A stretch of 64,000 bases of DNA from a virus. The notes under the pieces are model-generated. The model made no database searches and was not told the DNA's origin. It was given only the letters and a program-made list of their open reading frames with translations. The position numbers and the translations under genes were made by a program. Of this stretch, positions 50,084 to 58,104 are shown piece after piece (the stretch's first letter is position 1; each line of letters opens with the position of its first letter). The stretch spans positions 83,146-147,145 of IMG/VR virus record IMGVR_UViG_3300030339_001052. One strand, given 5' to 3'.

Positions 50084-51115
50084 CTATTCGAAATTATTTA
50101 TTTTAGCCAACAACCAATCTCTACCTTTTTTTGATATACCACCTGTAACGGCTTTTGGTTCCAAATTATTCCCAATCAAAACATCTGTTTCTTCTTTAAT
50201 AATATCATTAGCTAACCATCTCAAGAAATCACCCATCTTCTCAATAAACAAAACTCCGTTACCGTATATTTTTTCAAGCCCTTGGTTTAATCTATTTTCA
50301 GTAACAGCATACTCAATAAATTCATTAATTGAATTCATTCTATCTATATCGATTGCAACCAATTCCTTCGTTTTTGAAATTTTACTTTTTTCGGCTTTTA
50401 CTTTAAACCTAAGTTTTTCACCAGTTTCAGTAAAGAAAGTGTAAACTATGCCTTCTCCCCTACCTTCAACACCCATAGCGTCACCAAATGGGCATTTAAT
50501 ACCAACTTGGGTAGTTATTTCAGTTAGTTTATCTAAAGCTGCCTGAGGCTCGTTAAAATCAATTTCAACTTCAAACGTTGGGAAGTCATATATGTTATAA
50601 ATATCATTTTCAGGTGAACGCAATAGTTTAATTTGATCTATTGGCGCATATTTATTATCACCTTTTGAATTATCTTCATATGATCGCTTAATGTCATATA
50701 TAACAAATATTCTTGGAAGCTGACATACGGCCATTCCAGCCTGTATCCCTTTTCCTGCAAATTCACCAAAAATAGTTATGTAATCATATCCTTTGAAATC
50801 AATTTTATTTAGTAGATCTTTAAAAACATCTTTTTTTGATTCTAACGTGAAAGCAAAATTATAATTATCATTCTTTAAAGTCAATATATTGTCTTTTGAT
50901 TGAGCCCAGATTTCACCATTTTTATTCATTGAAATCCCTCCGTTTGTTCCATCAATTTTTATTGTACCTGAAACTTTGATAATTGGAAGAGGAATTGTTG
51001 TATCATACATACAGTCCCCATTTTCATCCTTACCAATGTATTGCGTTCTATGTTTAATTGTTGAATAAATTTCCCTAAATTGACCTATGTCCGAGAATTT
51101 GCAAAGTTTTTTCAT
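50084..51115 (-). CDS. Rnl2-family RNA ligase
   Basis: 343 aa. TIKIDGTNGGI (about 55-60) has the nucleotidyl-lysine motif I; GEFAGKGIQ is motif III, GEGIVYTF motif IV and RFKVKAEKS motif V. A C-terminal helical domain of about 80 residues follows. It seals nicks in RNA, joining a 3'-OH to a 5'-phosphate with ATP. Together with RlaP and the kinase/HAD protein it forms an RNA-repair set. Abuts a coiled-coil gene upstream by 1 nt. Confidence 0.88.
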   Translation of the reverse strand: MKKLCKFSDIGQFREIYSTIKHRTQYIGKDENGDCMYDTTIPLPIIKVSGTIKIDGTNGGISMNKNGEIWAQSKDNILTLKNDNYNFAFTLESKKDVFKDLLNKIDFKGYDYITIFGEFAGKGIQAGMAVCQLPRIFVIYDIKRSYEDNSKGDNKYAPIDQIKLLRSPENDIYNIYDFPTFEVEIDFNEPQAALDKLTEITTQVGIKCPFGDAMGVEGRGEGIVYTFFTETGEKLRFKVKAEKSKISKTKELVAIDIDRMNSINEFIEYAVTENRLNQGLEKIYGNGVLFIEKMGDFLRWLANDIIKEETDVLIGNNLEPKAVTGGISKKGRDWLLAKINNFE

Positions 51116-51116
51116 A

Positions 51117-51407
51117 TTATCTATTTTGTGAGTGTATATGGTTAATTCTTAATTTTAAACTTGTGTTTTCATACGTAAGTATTTGATTTCTCTCTTTTAA
51201 TTTGTTATTTTTGTTTTCCAAACCTTTAATATGATTATTTTTTCGAACATCATCTTCAATTTTAGAGTGTTTTTCTTCTAATTTATTTAAATCGTGTTTT
51301 AATTCCAGTATATAGGCATTGGCTTTTCCTAGTTCAATTCTCAATTCTTTAATAATAACATAATCTGGAACTTTTAATAAATCTGGATAATTTTCAGCAT
51401 CTTTCAT
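51117..51407 (-). CDS. coiled-coil protein, 96 aa
   Basis: Nearly all helix with heptads (KHDLNKLEEKHSKIEDD, ENKNNKLKERNQILTYEN). Ends one base before the RNA ligase gene. May mediate oligomerisation; partner unknown. Confidence 0.7.
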   Translation of the reverse strand: MKDAENYPDLLKVPDYVIIKELRIELGKANAYILELKHDLNKLEEKHSKIEDDVRKNNHIKGLENKNNKLKERNQILTYENTSLKLRINHIHSQNR

Positions 51408-51431
51408 AAATATGCAAGCTAATTAATTAAA

Positions 51432-51995
51432 TTATACATAAATTATATTTTCATTTTCATAATTATTCATATCACTGACCGTTCCTTCTAAAAAGAAATC
51501 ACGTTCAATTCTGCAAGTATGATATTTTTCCCACTCTATTGGTAACATCAATTTCTGACATTTTGATAATGCTTCTAAGGATTGTAGTAATTCGTATTTT
51601 GAATCAACCCCAGTCGATAATCCTAAATGTTCGAGCGACTTAGGTTCAAATCCCAATTTTTTAACATCCAATTCTCTTTCGGAATACTCATCAAAGAAAC
51701 AATTTGAAATCCAGCATTTTAATGGCCTATAACCTTTAACCCAAGAACGATAACTAACATCACTCTCTTTTTCAACCGAAAATTCATACCAATCAAAAAT
51801 TATCTTCTCTTCAACATTTTCATCAATATCAAGTCGTATATCATCAAAATTAAAATAATAATCACCAATCATTATAATATCCCCAATTTCTTTACCAACC
51901 CAATAACCATCTTGAATGTTAAATTCGTGTTTTTCACAAAAAAGTTGAAGATATTTATTAACAATTTTCTCGTAAGATTCTTTTAATTTTTTCAT
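51432..51995 (-). CDS. hypothetical protein, 187 aa
   Basis: Soluble protein beginning with a basic helix (KKLKESYEKIVNKYL). No catalytic motif recognised. Abuts the zinc-binding gene upstream by its stop at 51432. Confidence 0.72.
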   Translation of the reverse strand: MKKLKESYEKIVNKYLQLFCEKHEFNIQDGYWVGKEIGDIIMIGDYYFNFDDIRLDIDENVEEKIIFDWYEFSVEKESDVSYRSWVKGYRPLKCWISNCFFDEYSERELDVKKLGFEPKSLEHLGLSTGVDSKYELLQSLEALSKCQKLMLPIEWEKYHTCRIERDFFLEGTVSDMNNYENENIIYV

Positions 51996-52214
51996 TTATT
52001 TAATTTTTATTGGTTTAATTATTATATTATCAATACTATCAATGGTATAACAATTAGGGCAATAATGCTTTCCTTCATCTTCTATCCAACCACTTTCAGA
52101 TGCATCATCCCAGGCCGTCGATTCGTCATTCCAACACGAATAATCTGAATCTTGTCCACTAAACTTTTTACAATTATCACACTGTACTGTAAACATTTTA
52201 ACTTCTATTATCAT
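51996..52214 (-). CDS. small zinc-ribbon protein, 72 aa
   Basis: CDNCKKF near the start and YCPNCYT near residue 52 give four cysteine ligands. Middle is acidic and Trp-rich. Start overlaps the upstream stop by 4 nt (ATGA). Confidence 0.7.
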   Translation of the reverse strand: MIIEVKMFTVQCDNCKKFSGQDSDYSCWNDESTAWDDASESGWIEDEGKHYCPNCYTIDSIDNIIIKPIKIK

Positions 52215-52495
52215 AAACTATCAATTTTAAATTTTATTGGGTCTTTTCTATATTCTCTAAGTGATTTTGATAGTAATTTTAAATATCCTTCTGGATCTCC
52301 ACCAATATATCCATCACAAATACCTATTCCCATTATATGGATTATAAATGAGTCATCCGTCATTTCTTCACTTATTTTCATATCATAGTAATATGAACCA
52401 TTCACCATTGAGTAGTAATCACAATCAGGCTCAAAATTTACATTATATCTTTTTAGTATTCGTTTATGTTTATTAATAAATATTGCTGTTTTCAT
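52211..52495 (-). CDS. hypothetical protein, 94 aa
   Basis: Start MKTAIFINKHKR (ATG 52495) after a short run of TA repeats (52496-52508). An upstream ATG (52576) is disfavoured because it overlaps the next gene. Beta-rich, no motif. Confidence 0.64.
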   Translation of the reverse strand: MKTAIFINKHKRILKRYNVNFEPDCDYYSMVNGSYYYDMKISEEMTDDSFIIHIMGIGICDGYIGGDPEGYLKLLSKSLREYRKDPIKFKIDSL

Positions 52496-52533
52496 ATATA
52501 TATATATATTATTTTTGAATTTACTATTTAAAA

Positions 52534-52746
52534 TTATCTTGTTTCGTAGTATCGTACATATCCGCAATGTGGACAACTAATAGTACCATCGGCATCATCA
52601 TAAGAATAATGTCCACATCTACTACAAGTAGGTCTTAACCATCTTTCACAAATATATATCAGTAACCTTATTTTACGGGTTAAACGTTTTATTTTTCGCA
52701 TTATTGAATACATAAAATAATTATTCTCATTGATTTTTTGCTTCAT
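52534..52746 (-). CDS. small zinc-ribbon protein, 70 aa
   Basis: CSRCGHYSYD and CPHCGYVRY at the C-terminus form a zinc ribbon. N-terminus is basic (KIKRLTRKIRLL), possibly an amphipathic helix. Overlaps the upstream gene by 20 nt. Confidence 0.66.
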   Translation of the reverse strand: MKQKINENNYFMYSIMRKIKRLTRKIRLLIYICERWLRPTCSRCGHYSYDDADGTISCPHCGYVRYYETR

Positions 52747-52981
52747 TAAACCATTTATTTATTTTTTGTTTATATTTTTCCACCCTAATATTATAATCTT
52801 CCAGCATCTGATTTTCAGGATTAAATCTTATAGTGTTTGTTTCAAATCTATTAAAACTATTATCTAAATCCTTACATATAAAACTTAAATTTTTAAACAT
52901 AGAATCTTCTTCAAATTCAAACATATATGGCCTTTTCATAGATTGAACCTTCATGATAAATTCTTTTTTAGTTTTTACCAT
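52727..52981 (-). CDS. hypothetical protein, 84 aa
   Basis: Basic and helical. Ends inside the zinc-ribbon gene downstream. No motif recognised. Confidence 0.66.
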   Translation of the reverse strand: MVKTKKEFIMKVQSMKRPYMFEFEEDSMFKNLSFICKDLDNSFNRFETNTIRFNPENQMLEDYNIRVEKYKQKINKWFNEAKNQ

Positions 52982-52984
52982 ACG

Positions 52985-53287
52985 TTATTTTTGATTGTTA
53001 ATTAAACGTTCTAATATATTTGTGATAAAATAGTCAATGCTTTCTAAATCAAATAAACGAATATCAGTATCACACTTTTCACCATCTTTAAAATGGTTTG
53101 ATATAACCGAAATAGTACTTTCTTCACAAATTAATTTTGTTATGAAAAAACCATAGTCCAAGGTTGTCTCAATACAAAGTTTTTCGTTAATATCAATATC
53201 CACAATACCATCTTTATTTAAAGAAAGTAAACGACCCATATTCTCTTTTATAATTTGGGTTTTTAAAGCCGTAATCCGTTTATCCAT
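52985..53287 (-). CDS. hypothetical protein, 100 aa
   Basis: Soluble mixed protein, first gene behind the promoter at 53312-53342. No motif recognised. Confidence 0.68.
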   Translation of the reverse strand: MDKRITALKTQIIKENMGRLLSLNKDGIVDIDINEKLCIETTLDYGFFITKLICEESTISVISNHFKDGEKCDTDIRLFDLESIDYFITNILERLINNQK

Positions 53288-53311
53288 TTTACATATTTTT
53301 TTATTTCAAAA

Positions 53312-53342
53312 CAAATGTACAAAAAAAATCCCTAAAAAACAA
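53312..53342 (-). promoter_or_regulatory. Bacteroidota-type promoter inside a terminator
   Basis: TTG (53340-53342) and TACATTTG (53312-53319), first bases 23 nt apart. The TTG box lies in the hairpin at 53330-53353, so termination of upstream RNA and new initiation share the same bases. Confidence 0.8.
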
Positions 53343-53353
53343 GTTTCTTAGGG
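53330..53353 (-). terminator. intrinsic terminator overlapping a promoter
   Basis: 11-bp stem CCCTAAAAAAC/GTTTCTTAGGG (53330-53340 with 53343-53353, one G-U), 2-nt loop, then a T-tract on the - strand (A-run 53322-53328). Ends the unit with the gene at 53378-53860. Confidence 0.75.
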
Positions 53354-53377
53354 TATTTTAACATTAAATGTTTTATT

Positions 53378-53860
53378 TCAGATTACCTTTTTAATATATT
53401 CCATCAATAAATAATTTATATTTGACTCAATTAATTTTGATTCAAAATATGGTTCATTAGCTAACTTGTTACTCGACCTTTTTATACCAGAATAGTATTT
53501 ATCAAAATCAGATTGCGCTTTCTGTTTCCAATCATCTGGCCGATTTATTATCGGTAAACTTTCTTTAGGTACATTATTTTTTTCGAGTTCTTTGGGGTCA
53601 AAATTTTTATATTTATCTCCGAATATATCAATAGTATCTTGTAAGTTATTTTTCTCAATCAACTTAATATATTTATCCAAATTACGATTTACTAAATCCC
53701 TATTAGACCTACCGTAAATACGTGTAAGCGACCTTCGCATATATTCAATATAATTAATAGCAGCCTGTGTTTTAGACTCACCAAAAGACTCTGTTATAAT
53801 TTTTTTAACCAAATTAGTAAGTTGGCTCTCATTTAGACTTATTAATGTTTTATTTTCCAT
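53378..53860 (-). CDS. hypothetical protein with shared N-terminal helix, 160 aa
   Basis: Start MENKTLISLNESQ (ATG 53860); a two-residue longer start at 53866 exists. The N-terminus has QLTNLVKKIITES, the same helix motif as at 6984-7322 and 44240-45112. The rest is helical and basic. Preceded by the class II motif at 53882-53889 and followed by a terminator. Possibly a packaged protein; this is inference. Confidence 0.7.
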   Translation of the reverse strand: MENKTLISLNESQLTNLVKKIITESFGESKTQAAINYIEYMRRSLTRIYGRSNRDLVNRNLDKYIKLIEKNNLQDTIDIFGDKYKNFDPKELEKNNVPKESLPIINRPDDWKQKAQSDFDKYYSGIKRSSNKLANEPYFESKLIESNINYLLMEYIKKVI

Positions 53861-53881
53861 TAGCATTATAAATATTTTTAA

Positions 53882-53889
53882 TATAAATA
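53882..53889 (-). promoter_or_regulatory. TATTTATA motif (class II promoter candidate)
   Basis: - strand ACTATTTATATTAAAA, identical for 16 nt to the site at 7339; 22 nt before the start at 53860. Confidence 0.5.
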
Positions 53890-53926
53890 GTGTAGAAAAA
53901 TAAAAAAGATTTAGTTTATTAATTTT

Positions 53927-54238
53927 TTATTTGACAATACCAAGGTTTCCCCAACGACTTTTTAATATTTTTGTTTTGCCATCTTTATCAACAAAAATAA
54001 CCAATTCGGCTTTCATTGGTTTTCTAAGAGGTGATATACTTGGGTTATTATCAAAAGAGAAATGTTTTAAAGATAGCTCTTTAATAAGTGTTTTTCTATT
54101 TTCATAACGTAGATTATCCCTAAACAAAACGATTGTTATAACATCTTCAATCATCCCATTATCATATTTTGGTAAAAGATAAGATGATAATTTATCCACC
54201 GAAATAAGATCCTCTTTAATTAATTCTTCTGCTTTCAT
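53927..54238 (-). CDS. hypothetical protein, 103 aa
   Basis: Soluble protein with a short helix at the start (KAEELIKEDLI) and beta-like end. No motif recognised. No class I or class II promoter is evident in front of it. Confidence 0.68.
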   Translation of the reverse strand: MKAEELIKEDLISVDKLSSYLLPKYDNGMIEDVITIVLFRDNLRYENRKTLIKELSLKHFSFDNNPSISPLRKPMKAELVIFVDKDGKTKILKSRWGNLGIVK

Positions 54239-54282
54239 ATTTGTTTTTTAAATAGCTAATTATTATATAATAGATTAAAAAA

Positions 54283-54314
54283 AGAATTACCGATTTTCAC
54301 AAACTGGCAATTCT
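54283..54314 (-). terminator. intrinsic terminator
   Basis: AGAATTACC/GGCAATTCT (54283-54291 with 54306-54314); on the - strand AGAATTGCC/GGTAATTCT pairs with a G-U, followed by a T-tract (A-run 54277-54283). Ends the unit from 54509-57056. Confidence 0.6.
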
Positions 54315-54508
54315 TATTGGTTGTGTAAAAAAAACAGTAAAAGTTGTGTAAAATATGATTTGAATTACAAACAATACAACCAATTTATTTTACAACTTAT
54401 TTCACCCCGAATTTTTGTATTAAAAACATATCAGAAACAACTAAGATTAGTTTTTAAATTGTTAATTATTTTAGTTTAACTTTTCAGGGTAAAATAAGTA
54501 TTTTTTCA
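54315..54508. other. structured non-coding gap with repeats
   Basis: 194 nt without a gene. It holds the direct repeat TTGTGTAAAA (54321-54330 and 54344-54353, 23 nt apart) and an inverted repeat ATTGGTTGTGT / (AT)ACAACCAAT (54316-54326 with 54374-54384). It is the 3' region of the gene ending at 54509. Could be a small RNA, a 3' UTR structure or a protein-binding site. Confidence 0.35.
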
Positions 54509-54886
54509 CTATTGAAGCATCGATTCAAGTTCTTCGATAGACTTCTCTCCAAGTTGAAGTTCTTTTTTAGCAGCTATAAGCTCGATAATTTTCTTATTGT
54601 TAAGCCTTTTGGCAGCTTCAGTTCTTGCAGTTTCTTCTTCCGTTTCAATAGTATCTAACACATCTGAAACGATTGATAATTTCAATTTTAAAAGCTCAAC
54701 ATTCTTACCTCTAACTCCAGTAGACCTTCTTGATACCTTACCAAGCTTTTCAACTTGATCAGTTAAACTCTCTTCCGCTAAAATAAGAGTTTCCTTATCT
54801 GTTCCAAACAACTGTTCTACCGACAAAGGGCCTTTAACAGTAACAATTCGTAATCCCAGCTTTGCAGCTTCTTTGTACATTTCCAT
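54509..54886 (-). CDS. hypothetical protein, 125 aa
   Basis: Helical, charged and without cysteine; EEETARTEAAKRLNNKK and a C-terminal EELESMLQ. Placed 37 nt after the large DUF2135-like protein and probably translated from the same RNA. No family recognised. Confidence 0.7.
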   Translation of the reverse strand: MEMYKEAAKLGLRIVTVKGPLSVEQLFGTDKETLILAEESLTDQVEKLGKVSRRSTGVRGKNVELLKLKLSIVSDVLDTIETEEETARTEAAKRLNNKKIIELIAAKKELQLGEKSIEELESMLQ

Positions 54887-54923
54887 AATAATTAATTGTT
54901 TTAATTTTGTTAGTTAATAATTT

Positions 54924-57056
54924 TTAAAATTTAATTTTGATAACTCTTTTAAATGAACCTTGTAGTCTAACTACTATCTCATCCCTTACAGTGGCATTAA
55001 ATCCAAGACCTGATAGCTGTTTATCTGTTGGCTTAATCATATTAGTCGCACCAAGTACCTCCAATACTTTTCTATGTTCAGCCAATTCAGGTAATAGGTT
55101 TTCATTATGAAAACTTCTAATATCTGTTGGACATTTACAACCATCTAACATAAATAAATAGTGCTTATTACCAACATTATTATCACCCCAATGGTTAGGT
55201 GAAAGGCATACTAAGTTAACCTTATGAAAATTATTTGTTTCCAACCCATAAACTTCTTTTGATAAATTTGTACTTTCCTTTAAAGTCATATAAGCATCAG
55301 GATGTAATTCAAACATACCATTTTTAACTACAATATTACCGACCTCAGCTTTATTACCTGAATGATTCCTATCATATGTTAATGTTGTAATATCACCCTC
55401 AATTTCAATTTCAATATCAAATGGAACTCTTAATCCTCTTTGTGAGTAATTTTCAACCCAAATTTTTATATTTCCATTTTTTATTTTTGATTTATCTGTA
55501 AATATTATGTTTTCTACTCTTTTTTCTGGGGTTTGAGCACCGTCTACACCTTGAGCATCTAAATCTAGCATTCCAGAAGAGTTGTGTTTTTGTCTTACAT
55601 TTGAATAATAAATATGGTTTCCATCAGTATCTTGTACGTGAAGATCGTAGTCATCAGTAGTTAGAGGGAATGCCAAACTTATTCTAACATCACCAATCAC
55701 ATTTCCACCACGTCCTTTAACAGCTTCTTTGATTTGAGATTTACCTGCTAAATTACCATTAAAAGTCCAAGAGTAGTTATTATTCCATTTAAAAATAGGC
55801 TTACTTTCAGACTTGTTTGAAGTGGTAAGTGAAACCAAATTACCCTCATGTTTACTTAACAAAAAGGCTTCCACAGAGGTACAATTAGGTAGAATATCAG
55901 ACATAAACTTATCAATTGTAACTTCATCAATACCATCGAATTCACTCCTCTTGTGTCTTGTCGAAGTAGATTTTACATTATCGAATATTGAAACATTTTT
56001 AATAGATCCATCCCCCATATTAACGTGAAGTATTTCGGATGCCTTTATATCATCAATGGTAGCAAACCTTCTATCAAAAGATTCGACAAATCCATTTTCC
56101 TCTACAAATAATTTTGCCTCCTCAATTTGTTTCTTGGTAATAGGGGTAGTTGTTTTCATATAATTAATTGGATCAACACGTTTATTCCAAGATTTACAAG
56201 CTTCGTTAAGTTCCTTACCCTCAGACAATTCACTACAAAGTACACCAATCAGTTCGTTACGGAACTTAGCAAGCTGATTATTATATGAAGCCACCCAGCA
56301 ATAATTATCTTTCTCTTTTTGAGATTTAGACTCATATTCTGTTTTAAACGTGATCATTTTTTCAACCTTAAATAAATGAGTTTTACCATCAAGTAGTGAC
56401 TCCTGATTGATTAAATCTTTTACAAGTATCAATGTATCTAATGAAATTTCTTCCATCCCACGTTGAAAAACATTTTTTGAATCTCTATAATTACCAATTA
56501 TACTTTCAACTGAAGAACCAGTTTGATCAACGAATTGTTTTGATATAGATAAATTGAAATGGTCGAAAGTTATTTCTTCATTTGGCTTTACAACACCGAA
56601 CATTTCAGCCTCCTCTTTCGTATACCTTTTTGTATTTTTTTCAACACCTAATTTAAATGTAGCTTGTGTTTTAGTACAATTCTTTTCATAAGGTAATGAG
56701 TTTAATTCATTATATGTTTCAAAGAATACCTCAACTATTTTAGAATTTGCTATTAAATTATTTAATGTGTTTGCTGAATTTTTATACTCTTCAGGTGCAT
56801 CAACACCCCAAATAGACATAATTTCATTATCATCACCAATAGCAACAATATTACCATACCTACGAACAAAATTTTTACAGAAATTACAGTTATGAACTGT
56901 TGAATTTGGATCTCGAAAAATAGGATTATCTTCTGGATTAAAAGCTTGAAGATATACATCCCAAACTTTTTGACCAGTAACTTCACTCCTAAAAAGTTTA
57001 CCAGTAGCGCACATCTTATCAAATTGTGCTTGCATTAAATTAGTTAGTTCTTTCAT
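54924..57056 (-). CDS. large phage protein with DUF2135-like domain, 710 aa
   Basis: N-terminal domain with HNCNFCKNF (about 52-60), a possible metal site, and a DDNEIMSIW segment. Residues about 455-555 resemble the DUF2135 beta-sandwich (VRISLAFPLTTDDYDLHV, IYYSN, SGMLDLDAQGVDG, PENI replaced by PEKRVENI). The C-terminal 100 residues have HYLFMLDGCKCPTDIRSFHN. Long single-copy genes of this plan are frequent in large phages but functionally unknown. Strong promoter in front, preceded by a 30-bp palindrome. Confidence 0.75.
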   Translation of the reverse strand: MKELTNLMQAQFDKMCATGKLFRSEVTGQKVWDVYLQAFNPEDNPIFRDPNSTVHNCNFCKNFVRRYGNIVAIGDDNEIMSIWGVDAPEEYKNSANTLNNLIANSKIVEVFFETYNELNSLPYEKNCTKTQATFKLGVEKNTKRYTKEEAEMFGVVKPNEEITFDHFNLSISKQFVDQTGSSVESIIGNYRDSKNVFQRGMEEISLDTLILVKDLINQESLLDGKTHLFKVEKMITFKTEYESKSQKEKDNYCWVASYNNQLAKFRNELIGVLCSELSEGKELNEACKSWNKRVDPINYMKTTTPITKKQIEEAKLFVEENGFVESFDRRFATIDDIKASEILHVNMGDGSIKNVSIFDNVKSTSTRHKRSEFDGIDEVTIDKFMSDILPNCTSVEAFLLSKHEGNLVSLTTSNKSESKPIFKWNNNYSWTFNGNLAGKSQIKEAVKGRGGNVIGDVRISLAFPLTTDDYDLHVQDTDGNHIYYSNVRQKHNSSGMLDLDAQGVDGAQTPEKRVENIIFTDKSKIKNGNIKIWVENYSQRGLRVPFDIEIEIEGDITTLTYDRNHSGNKAEVGNIVVKNGMFELHPDAYMTLKESTNLSKEVYGLETNNFHKVNLVCLSPNHWGDNNVGNKHYLFMLDGCKCPTDIRSFHNENLLPELAEHRKVLEVLGATNMIKPTDKQLSGLGFNATVRDEIVVRLQGSFKRVIKIKF

Positions 57057-57149
57057 TTTTTTTAATTTTTTGTTTTTTTTCTTTCCAACACTACTTTATT
57101 CGTAATTGGACTTGTTTAATTTTATTTATAACTGTTTTAAAATTCGATA

Positions 57150-57180
57150 CAAATGTACGATTAATATATGTGATTAACAA
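57150..57180 (-). promoter_or_regulatory. Bacteroidota-type promoter
   Basis: TTG (57178-57180) and TACATTTG (57150-57157), first bases 23 nt apart, with a leader of about 95 nt to the start at 57056. Confidence 0.8.
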
Positions 57181-57186
57181 TTTCTT

Positions 57187-57216
57187 TAACATATATTAAA
57201 TATTTAATATATGTTA
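57187..57216. promoter_or_regulatory. perfect 30-bp palindrome next to a promoter
   Basis: Each 15-base arm (TAACATATATTAAAT) is followed by its exact complement with no spacer. It lies 7 nt upstream of the -33 box of the promoter for the 710-aa gene. Candidate operator for a dimeric regulator, or a cruciform/RNA hairpin. The rest of the 290-nt gap (57057-57346) holds the promoter, this palindrome and the frameshift candidate. Confidence 0.5.
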
Positions 57217-57288
57217 GGCTCTTCATTTTCCAAGTAAAAATAAAAAGCAATAATTATACAAATTAACCACATAATATATTAGTATTTT

Positions 57289-57538
57289 TTAATATCCAAG
57301 CAAAACATACCCTTCCTTCAGCCTGTCGGCTTGGTGGTGGTTTAGTTCACATAGAACGTAATAATTGAGAAATACCATATAGTGAAATGTTTTTACAATC
57401 ATCACATTCATCAGCACCACTATCTGATGGGTTTTTATAACCATAACGTAAAACAGTATATACTGAGTCACTTTTCAACATTTCAATTACATCATCAAAG
57501 TTAAAACCAGTATGGGTGTAAAATTCTTTATTTGTCAT
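57289..57538 (-). CDS. small protein, 63 aa, possibly frameshifted
   Basis: The intact frame is 57347-57538 (MTNKEFYTHTGF to SQLLRSM; contains DECDDCKNI). Just past its stop, in another frame, the sequence ELNHHQADRLKEGYVLLGY continues to 57289 and looks coding, so the natural protein may be about 83 residues. The total length of 250 nt is one base over a multiple of three. Sequencing error, mutation or programmed shift cannot be told apart. Confidence 0.5.
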
Positions 57539-57540
57539 GA

Positions 57541-58098
57541 TTAATCAATTTTTATTTTTAATTCCGAACCATCTATTTTTGAATATACTATTTTTGTTGG
57601 TTGTAATTCATATTTCAGGTCTTTAAACATTTCAATATATTTATCACCTTCACCTAATTTTAAATACGCCAGTGTTAAATGAGGATTAAATATTTTATAT
57701 TCGTTTGTATTAGGTAATTTTGAAAGTTCCTTATTACATTTAGATAAATACTTTTCTTTATAAACTTCAAATTTTAGTACTTCGAATGTTTCATTTTTAA
57801 ATAAAGAAACATTTTTAATTTCTACATCTTCAAAATCAAATTTACTCATAATATCTTTAACTTGTTGATCTTTAACTTCTTCGTGGAGACCATATAAAAG
57901 GGTAATATGTTCCGATTTTTCAAAACCATATGACTTTGTATCATCATTATATAAATCCTTCTCATCAATTTTAGATTGTAACTCTTTAAATTCTGGAAAG
58001 TAGACATACAACATCACACAACCAAAACCATTTACTTGTTTATTTTCTTTTAAGCCCATAAGACCCTTGATTTTACTACCAAACTCATTTAATTCCAT
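57541..58098 (-). CDS. 2H phosphoesterase (LigT / Acb1-like)
   Basis: 185 aa. Two HxT motifs, SEHITLLYGLH (about 61) and NPHLTLAYLKL (about 144), are the catalytic pair of the 2H phosphoesterase superfamily. Members open 2',3'-cyclic phosphates or 2'-5' bonds. The T4 anti-CBASS protein Acb1 belongs to this superfamily and degrades cyclic nucleotide signals. Size and arrangement would fit Acb1-like or RNA-repair roles. Lies 2 nt after a possibly frameshifted gene. Confidence 0.8.
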   Translation of the reverse strand: MELNEFGSKIKGLMGLKENKQVNGFGCVMLYVYFPEFKELQSKIDEKDLYNDDTKSYGFEKSEHITLLYGLHEEVKDQQVKDIMSKFDFEDVEIKNVSLFKNETFEVLKFEVYKEKYLSKCNKELSKLPNTNEYKIFNPHLTLAYLKLGEGDKYIEMFKDLKYELQPTKIVYSKIDGSELKIKID

Positions 58099-58104
58099 AT
58101 AAGT

